DNA of 14,678 nt, taken from NCBI GenBank assembly GCA_035249465.1, contig DATFGL010000115.1:1-14678 (forward strand), read 5' to 3'. Of the stretch, positions 6,801 through 13,155 are shown piece after piece. Within the stretch, counting starts at the first letter, position 1; every line of letters starts with the position of its first letter. This DNA is from 66-474 sp035249465. Its GTDB lineage: Bacteria > Pseudomonadota > Gammaproteobacteria > Xanthomonadales > Rhodanobacteraceae. The notes under the pieces are model-generated. The model ran no database searches and had not been told where the DNA came from. It worked only from the letters and a program-made list of their open reading frames with translations. A program made the translations under genes and the position numbers.

Positions 6801-7357
6801 CACAGGGCCACCTTCACCGCTTTCTTGAGATCCAGCCGCAAGCGCGTCGGGTCGAAGCCCGCCGGATAGCTCAGCATGGCCTTGCCGCTCGGCGTGACCA
6901 GCACCGCGCTCACGCTGTCGGGCGTCTTCGCGCGGAAGTCTTCGAGCGCCTGCGACGACGTGGTCGCGAGCGCCCAGACCTTGCCGAAGCCTTCGGCCGC
7001 GGCACCCTGCGGCGGTGCGCCCAGATACACCAGGCGCAGCATGTCGGCCTGCTTGTCCAGCGTGATCTGCGCGCGGTGCACCAGGTCGAGTTCGCGCAGG
7101 CAGCGTTCGGCGCAGTCCGGTCCCGGGAGCGCGACCAGCGTCCACGCCGCGTCACGCCCGCGGAACGCGAACGGCTTGCCGTCCCCCAGTTGCACCGGCA
7201 CTTGCGCGAGATCGCGCTCGGGCCGGATTTGCTTGCCATAGCTGCGGGTGGGCGGCGACCACCCGGAAGCCATCATCACGGCCGCGCCGATCATGGAGGC
7301 CGCGAAGATGGCCACGATCACCACGGCCTGCAAGCGGCGTCGATTGCGCAAATCCAT
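6800..7357 (-). CDS. membrane-anchored SCO-like protein with CxxxC
   Basis: The 185-residue product has one N-terminal transmembrane helix (about 9-31) and a soluble, probably periplasmic, domain. LVALPGPDC82-AER-C86 resembles the SCO copper loop (CxxxC after a beta strand), but the distal His of SCO proteins is not seen. The C-terminal part (AVLVTPSGKAMLSYPAGFDP) looks like the later thioredoxin-fold strands. A gene of this kind commonly sits between SURF1 and COX15 in Pseudomonas and Xanthomonas clusters and is usually called hypothetical. Likely roles are thiol reduction or copper handling for the oxidase, which is inference. The ATG has a good AAAGGGG site 7 nt upstream, 11 nt separate it from the SURF1 stop, and its TGA overlaps the COX15 ATG. 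Confidence 0.8.
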   Translation of the reverse strand: MDLRNRRRLQAVVIVAIFAASMIGAAVMMASGWSPPTRSYGKQIRPERDLAQVPVQLGDGKPFAFRGRDAAWTLVALPGPDCAERCLRELDLVHRAQITLDKQADMLRLVYLGAPPQGAAAEGFGKVWALATTSSQALEDFRAKTPDSVSAVLVTPSGKAMLSYPAGFDPTRLRLDLKKAVKVAL

Positions 7358-7368
7358 CTAGGGCCCCT

Positions 7369-8112
7369 TTATTCCTGTGCGGAGTCGGTGGCGTCATCGC
7401 GCTTCACGCGATGCAGCACGAAAAACATCACGACCGCGGCGATCGCGAAGCAGAACCACTGCAGCGCATACGCACGATGCCGCGTGGGCGGCATCACGTT
7501 GGCCGTCCAGCTGCGGATATAGGCGCTGTGCGGGTCGGGGTCGGTCAACAATACATGCGGATAAACCGCGGCGTCGAGATCGGAGGCGATTTCGTGCAGG
7601 TCGATGAAGGTCACCAGCTTGGGCCAGGTCTTTTCGCGCGGCAGCGGGTTGCCGCCCAGCTTCAGGCCCGGCAGTGGCGGCGGCGCGTAGATGCCGTCAA
7701 GCGTGACCGCGCGACTGGGGATCGGTGGAATATCCGGCAACGTGGTGGTGTCGGGTCCCATCCTCGCGAGGAACCCGAGGTTCACCAGCAGCACTCGCCC
7801 GGAACCGTCGGGCTCGAACGGCACGAACACCATCACGCCCAACCGTCCCGCGCGCATCTGGTCATCCAACAGGTAAATCCGGTCGCCTTCCAGCTTTCCG
7901 GTGACCCTGACGTGCGGGTAGGCACCGGGTTCGCGATCCGCGCGCGCTTCGGCCAGGTTCACCAGTGGCGCGCCGGAGGCGTTGTGGAACCGCGCCAGCA
8001 CGGTTTCCTTGTATGCGGCGCGCCGCAATTGCCAGATGCCAAGCGTGCAGAACACCGCGACCCCGAACACGGTCAGCAACACCGCGAATACACTCGGGCG
8101 CCGTACACGCAT
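7369..8112 (-). CDS. SURF1 family cytochrome oxidase biogenesis protein
   Basis: The 247-residue SURF1 protein assists heme A insertion into CoxA in the inner membrane. The family layout is clear: a first transmembrane helix at about residues 8-28 ending in LGIWQLRRA, a periplasmic domain with GAYPHVRVTGKL, DDQMRAGRLG and LLVNLGFL, and a C-terminal helix (YALQWFCFAIAAVVMFF) preceded by the conserved RHRAYALQW. The start is ATG 8112. An upstream in-frame GTG at 8139 would add nine residues and lacks a clear ribosome site. It is probably the first gene of the minus-strand assembly operon SURF1, SCO-like, COX15, cyoE, GGDEF/EAL, ctaG. It is divergent from DUF2909, with 66 nt between starts. Confidence 0.93.
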   Translation of the reverse strand: MRVRRPSVFAVLLTVFGVAVFCTLGIWQLRRAAYKETVLARFHNASGAPLVNLAEARADREPGAYPHVRVTGKLEGDRIYLLDDQMRAGRLGVMVFVPFEPDGSGRVLLVNLGFLARMGPDTTTLPDIPPIPSRAVTLDGIYAPPPLPGLKLGGNPLPREKTWPKLVTFIDLHEIASDLDAAVYPHVLLTDPDPHSAYIRSWTANVMPPTRHRAYALQWFCFAIAAVVMFFVLHRVKRDDATDSAQE

Positions 8113-8147
8113 CACGCCGCGCACACCGTCGGGCGACACCGCAACGC

Positions 8148-8153
8148 TATACT
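8148..8153 (+). promoter_or_regulatory. possible -10 box for the DUF2909 gene
   Basis: TATACT lies 25 nt before the DUF2909 ATG in the short divergent gap. No good -35 hexamer was found at 16-18 nt upstream, so this is weak. The SURF1 operon must also start from this gap or by read-through, but no convincing minus-strand promoter is visible. Confidence 0.25.
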
Positions 8154-8178
8154 CGACGTTTCCGCACGCGGCTTTGTC

Positions 8179-8403
8179 ATGTCATTCACCACCGTATACA
8201 AGGCCGTACTGGTCATCATGTTTCTGGTGGTGATCTTCGAACTGGGCCAGGCGCTGTATTTCATGATGACCGACCGTCCCGGCAGCAACCGCACCGTGTG
8301 GGCGTTGACGCGGCGCGTCGCATTCTCGGTGTTGTTGATCGTCCTGATCGTGATCGGGATCGCCACCGGCGTACTGCATCCGCACGGGGTTTACGTGCGC
8401 TGA
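8179..8403 (+). CDS. DUF2909 twin-transmembrane protein
   Basis: This is a 74-residue membrane protein with two hydrophobic helices (about 8-30 and 45-66) joined by a short polar loop (MTDRPGSNRTVWALTRRV). The length and pattern match the DUF2909 (PF11137) twin-transmembrane family, which occurs beside SURF1 and coxC in many gammaproteobacterial oxidase clusters. Its biochemical role is unknown; a part in oxidase assembly or stability is suggested only by location. It is the sole plus-strand gene inside the minus-strand oxidase block. ATG 8179 is the natural start, but no Shine-Dalgarno is obvious. The frame is open further upstream, antisense to SURF1, and that part is not real. Confidence 0.85.
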   Translation: MSFTTVYKAVLVIMFLVVIFELGQALYFMMTDRPGSNRTVWALTRRVAFSVLLIVLIVIGIATGVLHPHGVYVR

Positions 8404-8576
8404 AATCCCGGGCCCGGAACCCGCAGATTCGAGCGCTACCGGGCTCCGCAGCGATTTTTCCTGCCCCCTTGAGTCAAGGGCGCGGCAAAGCCGTTGCGAC
8501 GCAACAGCTTCGCGGGGGTTGCGGGAATGTGAACGCGCCTACCGAAGCTGAAGACGACAAGCTCGTCGGACCGCCC
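8404..8576. other. gene-free gap between convergent DUF2909 and coxC, with hairpins
   Basis: No gene is seen in these 173 nt. It holds several inverted repeats: CCCTTGA-G-TCAAGGG (8466-8480); GTTGC (8493-8497), GCAAC (8501-8505) and GTTGC (8518-8522), where the middle arm can pair with either neighbour; and GACGA-N5-TCGTC (8553-8567) just after the coxC stop on the minus strand. None has a following U-run, so termination, if it happens here, is not of the simple intrinsic kind. They may also protect mRNA ends. Confidence 0.4.
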
Positions 8577-9452
8577 TTACAAAATGTACACGAAGAGGAA
8601 CAGGCACAGCCAGATTACGTCCACGAAGTGCCAGTACCATGACACTGCTTCGAACGCGAAATGATGCTGCGGCGTGAAATGCCCACGCGCGCAACGCAGC
8701 CACATCACGATCAGCATGATGGTGCCGAGGGTAACGTGCAGGCCGTGGAAACCGGTGAGGATGTAGAACGTCGCGCCGTAGATACCAGTGTGCAGCGTCA
8801 TGTTGAGGTGGACGTAGGATTCCCAGTACTCGTGCGCCTGCAGGCCAAGGAAGATCGCGCCCAGCACGATGGTGAGCCCCAGGAATCCGATCAGGCGCTT
8901 GCGGTTGCCGGCGCGCAACGCATGGTGCGCAATCGTCACGGTGATGGACGACGATAGCAGCAGCAGCGTGTTGATCAGCGGGATGCCCCACGGCGAAGTG
9001 GCGATGAACGAGCCGCCGACCGAGTCCGGGCCGTTGGTCGGCCACGCCGCGGAGAAACCCTGCCAGATGAAGCCGTTGGTGATGACGCCCTTGTCGCCGG
9101 CGCCGCCCAGCCATGGCACCACGAAGGTGCGGATGTAGAACAGGCCACCGAAGAACGCCGCGAAGAAGAACACCTCGGAGACGATGAACCACATCATCCC
9201 CATCCGGAACGAGGTATCGACCTGGCCGTTGAAGATGCCCTTCATCGACTCGCGGATCACGTTGCCGAACCAGCCGAACATCATGCCGATGATGGTCAGC
9301 GCGCCGATCGTCAGGACGATCTGCCCGGGCCCGTCATAGCCGTTCAACCAGATCGCCGCCCCGGTCATGAACAGGAACATGCCGACCACCGCGATGATCG
9401 GCCAGCGGCTGCTGTGCGGAACGTAATAGACGTTGGCGTCGAGTTGGCTCAT
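8577..9452 (-). CDS. coxC: cytochrome c oxidase subunit III
   Basis: This is the 291-residue subunit III of the aa3-type oxidase, an inner-membrane protein with seven helices that stabilises proton uptake into CoxA. The conserved FRMGMMWFIVSEVFFF stretch carries the family glutamate E93. HEYWESYVHLN and a C-terminal YWHFVDVIWLCLFLFVYIL are also typical. ATG 9452 (MSQLDANVYYVPHSSRWP) fits homologues. The frame is open about 60 codons further up, but that part overlaps the upstream small gene and has no homology. It is the last gene of the minus-strand structural operon, 43 nt after the 60-residue membrane peptide. The ribosome site is poor (GGAA about 10 nt upstream). Cox11 would normally be expected close by and is absent. 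Confidence 0.95.
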   Translation of the reverse strand: MSQLDANVYYVPHSSRWPIIAVVGMFLFMTGAAIWLNGYDGPGQIVLTIGALTIIGMMFGWFGNVIRESMKGIFNGQVDTSFRMGMMWFIVSEVFFFAAFFGGLFYIRTFVVPWLGGAGDKGVITNGFIWQGFSAAWPTNGPDSVGGSFIATSPWGIPLINTLLLLSSSITVTIAHHALRAGNRKRLIGFLGLTIVLGAIFLGLQAHEYWESYVHLNMTLHTGIYGATFYILTGFHGLHVTLGTIMLIVMWLRCARGHFTPQHHFAFEAVSWYWHFVDVIWLCLFLFVYIL

Positions 9453-9495
9453 GTCATGGATTCCGATGTATGGCTGGCGTAACGGTGTGACCCGA

Positions 9496-9678
9496 TCAGC
9501 GTGTGGGGACCCAGTTGGGGATCCCTGCAAAATGGCCCTGCAGCAGGCTGGCGATGAAAAAAACGATCGCGATAGCCGCGATGATCCATGCGGTGCGGCG
9601 CGCGCCGGCCTTGCGGCGCGCGAGGCCATCCGCCGCCGGCTTTTCGTTCAATTCAATCTTTTCGTCTGTTCGAAGCAT
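9496..9678 (-). CDS. small single-pass membrane protein between coxA and coxC
   Basis: The 60-residue product has a charged N-terminal half (KIELNEK, then RRKAGARR) and one hydrophobic helix at about 29-46 (AWIIAAIAIVFFIASLL), followed by a short tail ending in GIPNWVPTR. The positive residues just before the helix predict the N terminus inside. Short one-helix proteins at this place in oxidase operons are described as cytochrome oxidase small assembly proteins in other proteobacteria; I cannot confirm membership from sequence. It lies 209 nt after coxA and 43 nt before coxC on the same strand. ATG 9678 has no strong ribosome site. Function is unknown, and oxidase assembly is the contextual guess. 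Confidence 0.7.
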   Translation of the reverse strand: MLRTDEKIELNEKPAADGLARRKAGARRTAWIIAAIAIVFFIASLLQGHFAGIPNWVPTR

Positions 9679-9765
9679 GCTGCTTTATTGAAAGTCGGGA
9701 CATGGATGTCCGTGGTGGTGTCTGCAACTTTGATCGCGTGGTCAGCCTTGCCATTTCCTACAACA

Positions 9766-9783
9766 GCGATCAGGGATGATCGC
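9766..9783. repeat. 18-nt hairpin repeat, copy 1
   Basis: GCGATCA-GGGA-TGATCGC is a perfect 7-bp stem with a 4-nt loop in the gap downstream of coxA. It is the direct-repeat partner of 9865-9882. On the minus strand it is followed by CTG and TTGTAGGA, the same octamer that begins the REPs at 5511-5589. Confidence 0.6.
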
Positions 9784-9864
9784 AGAAATATTCCAGGCCA
9801 AGGATGGCCGAGTTGGTGTTGCTATTGCTGATGGCCGTTCCCCGCACAGTCGCCTCATTTCGCA

Positions 9865-9882
9865 GCGATCAAGGATGATCGC
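9865..9882. repeat. 18-nt hairpin repeat, copy 2, next to the coxA stop
   Basis: GCGATCA-AGGA-TGATCGC is identical to copy 1 in both arms and differs only in the loop. It starts 5 nt after the coxA TGA on the minus strand. Both copies are followed on that strand by CTG and, a few bases on, GAAATG, so the repeat unit is longer than the hairpin. On the plus strand it is followed by AAAAAT. It could protect the coxA 3' end or be a REP-like mobile repeat. Confidence 0.6.
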
Positions 9883-9887
9883 AAAAA

Positions 9888-11498
9888 TCAATGACTCACG
9901 TCGCCGTGTGCAAGCTGGCTGTCGTCGATCACCGGCGGCACCGTGAAGCTGTGATGCGGCGCGGGCGAGGGCAGTGTCCATTCCAGACCATAGGCGTGTT
10001 CCCAGACCCGTGAAGTGGCCTTCTGCTTCGAGAAGAACACGCAATGGATCACCACGCCCAGGAAGATCAGCTGGGTGGCGCCGAACCAGAAACCACCGAT
10101 CGACGAAACCATGTTCCAGTCGGCGAACGCGACGTTGTAGTCGGGGATGCGGCGCGGCATGCCGGCGAAACCCAGGAACTGCTGCGGGAAGAACAGCACG
10201 TTCACCGAAATCACGCTGGACCAGAAATGCAGCTTGGACCAGAAGTCGGAGTACATGTGGCCCGACCACTTGGGCAGCCAGTAGTAGACCGCGCCGATGA
10301 TCGAGAACAGCGCGCCGCCCACCAGCACGTAGTGGAAGTGCGCAACGATGAAGTAGGTGCCGTAGTACTGGAAGTCGGCCGGCACCAGCGCCATCATCAC
10401 GCCGGAGAAGCCGCCGATCGAGAACAGCACGATGAAGCCGATCGCCCACAGCATCGGCACTTCGAAGCTGAGCGAGCCCCTCCACATGGTCGTGACCCAG
10501 TTGAAAATCTTCACGCCGGTCGGCACCGCGATCAGCATGGTCGAGAACATGAAGAACACCTCGGCGCCCAGCGGCAGGCCGACGGTGAACATGTGGTGCG
10601 ACCACACGATGAACGACAGGAACGCGATGCAGGCAATCGCGTACACCATCGCCTTGTAGCCGAACAGCGGCTTGCGCGAGAAGGTCGGCACGATTTCCGA
10701 AATGATCCCGAATGCCGGCAGGATCATGATGTACACCTCGGGATGTCCGAAGAACCAGAACACGTGCTGGTACATCACCGAGTCGCCGCCCGCCGCGGCG
10801 TTGAAGAAGTTGGTGCCGAAAAAGCGGTCGAACAGCATCATCGTGACCGCACCGGCCAGCACCGGCATCACCGCGATCACCAGGAACGAGGTGATCAGCC
10901 ACGACCAGCAGAACATCGGCATCTTCAGCAAATCGAGGCCCGGCGCGCGCAGGTTGAGGATGGTGGCAATGATGTTGATCGAGCCCAGGATCGACGAGAT
11001 GCCCATCAGGTGGATCGCGAAGATCATGAACGCGATGGCTTCGCCGCCCTGCAACACCAGCGGCGGATACATCGTCCAGCCCGCGGCCGGGGCGCCGCCC
11101 GGCATGAAGAACGTCGAGAGCAGCAGGATGAAGGCGAACGGCAGGATCCAGAAACTCAGGTTGTTCAGGCGCGGCAACGCCATGTCGGGCGCGCCGATCT
11201 GCATCGGGATCATCCAGTTCGCGAGGCCCACGAACGACGGCATGATCACGCCGAAGATCATCACCAGCCCGTGCATCGAGGTGAGTTCATTGAAGAAGTA
11301 GGGCTGCATCAGCTGCATGCCCGGCTCGAACAACTCGGCGCGGATCAGCATCGCGAAGCTGCCGCCCACGAACAGCATCAGGAACGAGAATGACAGGTAC
11401 AGCGTGCCGATGTCCTTGTGGTTGGTGGACATGAACCAGCGCTCGAAGAAGCTCTGGTGGTGTTCTTCGTGATGGACGGCTTGCGCTGTGCTGGACAT
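9888..11498 (-). CDS. coxA: cytochrome c oxidase subunit I (aa3-type)
   Basis: This is the catalytic heme-copper subunit of 536 residues with about 12 helices, reducing O2 to water while pumping protons. Metal ligands are all visible: heme a H76 and H389, heme a3 H387, CuB H252, H301 and H302, with the cross-linking Tyr Y256. Proton routes of the A1 type are present: GAPDMALPRLNN (D-channel), E254 in GHPEVY, and VPTGVK (K-channel lysine). RR of GMPRR near the propionates and D375 are kept. The odd point is the segment DFQYYGTYFIVAHFH. The His-Asp pair that binds Mg/Mn in bovine (H368/D369) and Rhodobacter enzymes is Y379-G380 here. The start is ATG 11498 with AGAGGA 8 nt upstream. It follows coxB by 65 nt. 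Confidence 0.97.
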   Translation of the reverse strand: MSSTAQAVHHEEHHQSFFERWFMSTNHKDIGTLYLSFSFLMLFVGGSFAMLIRAELFEPGMQLMQPYFFNELTSMHGLVMIFGVIMPSFVGLANWMIPMQIGAPDMALPRLNNLSFWILPFAFILLLSTFFMPGGAPAAGWTMYPPLVLQGGEAIAFMIFAIHLMGISSILGSINIIATILNLRAPGLDLLKMPMFCWSWLITSFLVIAVMPVLAGAVTMMLFDRFFGTNFFNAAAGGDSVMYQHVFWFFGHPEVYIMILPAFGIISEIVPTFSRKPLFGYKAMVYAIACIAFLSFIVWSHHMFTVGLPLGAEVFFMFSTMLIAVPTGVKIFNWVTTMWRGSLSFEVPMLWAIGFIVLFSIGGFSGVMMALVPADFQYYGTYFIVAHFHYVLVGGALFSIIGAVYYWLPKWSGHMYSDFWSKLHFWSSVISVNVLFFPQQFLGFAGMPRRIPDYNVAFADWNMVSSIGGFWFGATQLIFLGVVIHCVFFSKQKATSRVWEHAYGLEWTLPSPAPHHSFTVPPVIDDSQLAHGDVSH

Positions 11499-11563
11499 GG
11501 TGCGAATCCTCTGGAATACCTTGTGTTACCTGAACGTCGTGCAGGACGAAGCCCGGCCCCTGA

Positions 11564-12487
11564 TCAGCCCTTGGCAGGCACCGGCTTCGGCGGCGTCACC
11601 TCGGCGGTGCGCGCGGCCTTGTCGAGCGTCGCGGCGTTTTCCTGCTCCGCAAGCCAGGCGTTGAATTGATCCTGCGGCAGAACCTTGACCACGATCGGCA
11701 TCGCGCTGTGGTCCTGTCCGCACAACACGTAGCACTGGCCGCGATAGATGCCGGGCTTGTCGACCTTGGCCCAGGCATCGTTCATGATGCCGGGGATGGC
11801 GTCGCGCTTGGCCGCGAAATCGGGCACCCACCAGCCGTGGATCACGTCATCCGCGGTGATCAGGAAGCGCACCTTTACGCCGGCCGGAATCACCAGCGGG
11901 TGGGTCACGTCGAGCAGGTAATCGTGGAAGCCGGTTTCCTTGTCCACCACGCTCCAGGGGCTGACCCCGGAGTCGAGCTGGCGGGCGGTGTTGCTGTCCC
12001 AGGCAAGCCGCGAATAAATGGTCGGCACCTTGGTGACAGGCTTGCCGTCGTAGCTGATGTAGTCGTAGCGCCACAGCCACTGGTAGCCGGTGACCTTGAC
12101 GGTCATTTGCGCGTCGGTGGCGTTGTACATCTCGCGGGTCAGGATGGTCGCGGGTGCGGCGAGGCCAATCAGGATCAGCACCGGCACGATGGTCCAGCCG
12201 AGCTCCAGCCAGGTGTTGTGGCTCCAGGTTTCCGCGACCGCGCCTTTCGACCGACGGAAGCGCACGATCGCGACGAACATCGCCCCGAACACGATGATGC
12301 CCAGCGCCACGCACACCCACAGCGCGGCCATGTGCAGATTCCAGATCTGGTGCGAGATCGGGGTGACACCCTTGGGCAGGTTCATCTGCCACGGCACCGG
12401 GTTGGCGGCGGCGGCCATCGAAACCAGCGTCGCGCCCAGGGCGGCGGCCGCCCCCGTGATCCGCCGTTTGCAATTGCTGGAATTCAT
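11564..12487 (-). CDS. coxB: cytochrome c oxidase subunit II (CuA subunit)
   Basis: This 307-residue subunit receives electrons from cytochrome c at the binuclear CuA centre in the periplasm. It has a signal peptide (about 1-27, Ala-rich), two transmembrane helices (about 45-70 and 88-110), then a cupredoxin domain. CuA ligands are H217 (DVIHGWWVP), C252, C256, H260 and M263. The residue between the cysteines that is normally Glu is V254 (C-Y-V-L-C), so the Mg ligand side chain from this subunit is missing. There is no C-terminal cytochrome c domain, so this is not caa3-type despite the caa3-type CtaG. ATG 12487 is preferred: GGGGTG lies about 8 nt upstream and a signal peptide follows. The longer in-frame start at 12595 would overlap DUF2244. 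Confidence 0.96.
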   Translation of the reverse strand: MNSSNCKRRITGAAAALGATLVSMAAAANPVPWQMNLPKGVTPISHQIWNLHMAALWVCVALGIIVFGAMFVAIVRFRRSKGAVAETWSHNTWLELGWTIVPVLILIGLAAPATILTREMYNATDAQMTVKVTGYQWLWRYDYISYDGKPVTKVPTIYSRLAWDSNTARQLDSGVSPWSVVDKETGFHDYLLDVTHPLVIPAGVKVRFLITADDVIHGWWVPDFAAKRDAIPGIMNDAWAKVDKPGIYRGQCYVLCGQDHSAMPIVVKVLPQDQFNAWLAEQENAATLDKAARTAEVTPPKPVPAKG

Positions 12488-12510
12488 CTCATCGCACCCC
12501 GAATAGTCTT

Positions 12511-13011
12511 CTAGTTGTCGCGCCAGCCGCTGCGGCCGGACAGCAAGGTCTTCAACCATCGCGACAACTGCATCCTTTCGTCGTCGCCCAAACACTCGCC
12601 CACTTCCTGCTCGCGCCCTTGCGCGGCCAGTACCACGTGCCGGTGACCATCACCGCGCTCCAGCACCCGCACACGGGTCCACGCCACCGGAAACGTGCTG
12701 GCCGCACGGCCCCCGGGCGGGACTCGCTCGATGCGGACATGATCCGTATCCAGCGTGATGCGTTCCCTGCGATCGCCGCTGCGCCAGACCAGCCACAACG
12801 CAATTGCAAGCACCGGAACCTCGACCAGCGCGAACAGCGGCGCGAACACATCGCCCCCCCACGCCGCAAGGCCTGCCACCAACAACGCCGCAATGCACAG
12901 TTCCCACGTCAACTGGCGCATCTGCTCACGGCTGAGCGCCCGGTTGGGCGACAGCAGCAGCGTCACCTGCCCGGTTTCGGCAACCACCGGAAGACGTGTG
13001 ATCATGGACAT
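12511..13011 (-). CDS. DUF2244 membrane protein
   Basis: The 166-residue product has two adjacent hydrophobic helices (about 37-54 and 57-76) and a C-terminal soluble domain. This layout matches DUF2244 (PF10003), found just upstream of coxB in Xanthomonas-type clusters and elsewhere near oxidase genes. The start SPNRALSREQMRQL and RERITLDTDHVRIER after the helices fit the family. Its role is unknown. It is the first gene after the strong minus-strand promoter, with a leader of only about 14 nt, and ends 23 nt before coxB, so it should be made with the oxidase. ATG 13011 is used; ATG 13005 is equally possible and no strong ribosome site separates them. Confidence 0.85.
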   Translation of the reverse strand: MSMITRLPVVAETGQVTLLLSPNRALSREQMRQLTWELCIAALLVAGLAAWGGDVFAPLFALVEVPVLAIALWLVWRSGDRRERITLDTDHVRIERVPPGGRAASTFPVAWTRVRVLERGDGHRHVVLAAQGREQEVGECLGDDERMQLSRWLKTLLSGRSGWRDN

Positions 13012-13031
13012 CAGCGTACCGCAATCCCGGA

Positions 13032-13060
13032 ATCATAAGGCCGCCCGGCCATCGCAGCAA
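13032..13060 (-). promoter_or_regulatory. sigma70-type promoter of the coxBAC operon
   Basis: On the minus strand TTGCTG (13060-13055), a 17-nt spacer and TATGAT (13037-13032) form a good promoter. Transcription would start near 13025, about 14 nt before the DUF2244 ATG. The spacer holds the inverted repeat GGCCG-CC-CGGCC (13039-13050), which could be a regulator site or chance in GC-rich DNA. Confidence 0.65.
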
Positions 13061-13092
13061 GAATAACCAGTCAGGGCGAATCGCTTCTGCCA

Positions 13093-13113
13093 CACGTCAT
13101 TGGCTGCGACGTG
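13093..13113. promoter_or_regulatory. operator-like dyad around the putA -35 box
   Basis: CACGTC (13093-13098), 9 nt, GACGTG (13108-13113) is a perfect 6-bp dyad flanking the putA -35 hexamer. A third partial half-site, GACGTA, begins at 13118. A protein bound here would compete with RNA polymerase. The regulator is unknown. Confidence 0.45.
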
Positions 13114-13128
13114 GACTGGACGTACAAT
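13100..13128 (+). promoter_or_regulatory. sigma70-type promoter of putA
   Basis: TTGGCT (13100-13105), a 17-nt spacer and TACAAT (13123-13128) match the consensus at 4 and 5 of 6 positions. Transcription would begin near 13135, giving a leader of about 20 nt. It runs back-to-back with the cox promoter, with about 40 nt between the two -35 boxes. Confidence 0.65.
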
Positions 13129-13155
13129 GGGCGGTCGCGCCACGAGTCATCATGG

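Noticed and set aside
8466..8480. CCCTTGA-G-TCAAGGG as a rho-independent terminator
   Set aside because: No U-run follows on either strand, so only an inverted repeat is reported.
9453..9629. N-terminal extension of CoxC upstream of 9452
   Set aside because: It overlaps the small membrane protein gene in another frame, and CoxC family similarity begins at MSQLDANVYY.
9679..9887. Remnant of a decayed cox11 gene in the coxA-coxC gap
   Set aside because: No Cox11-like stretch (such as the copper cysteine motif) can be read in any frame; only repeats are visible.
10044..11393. Plus-strand open frame of about 450 codons opposite coxA
   Set aside because: It is low-complexity and His/Arg/Glu-rich, antisense to a fully conserved coxA, with no motif.
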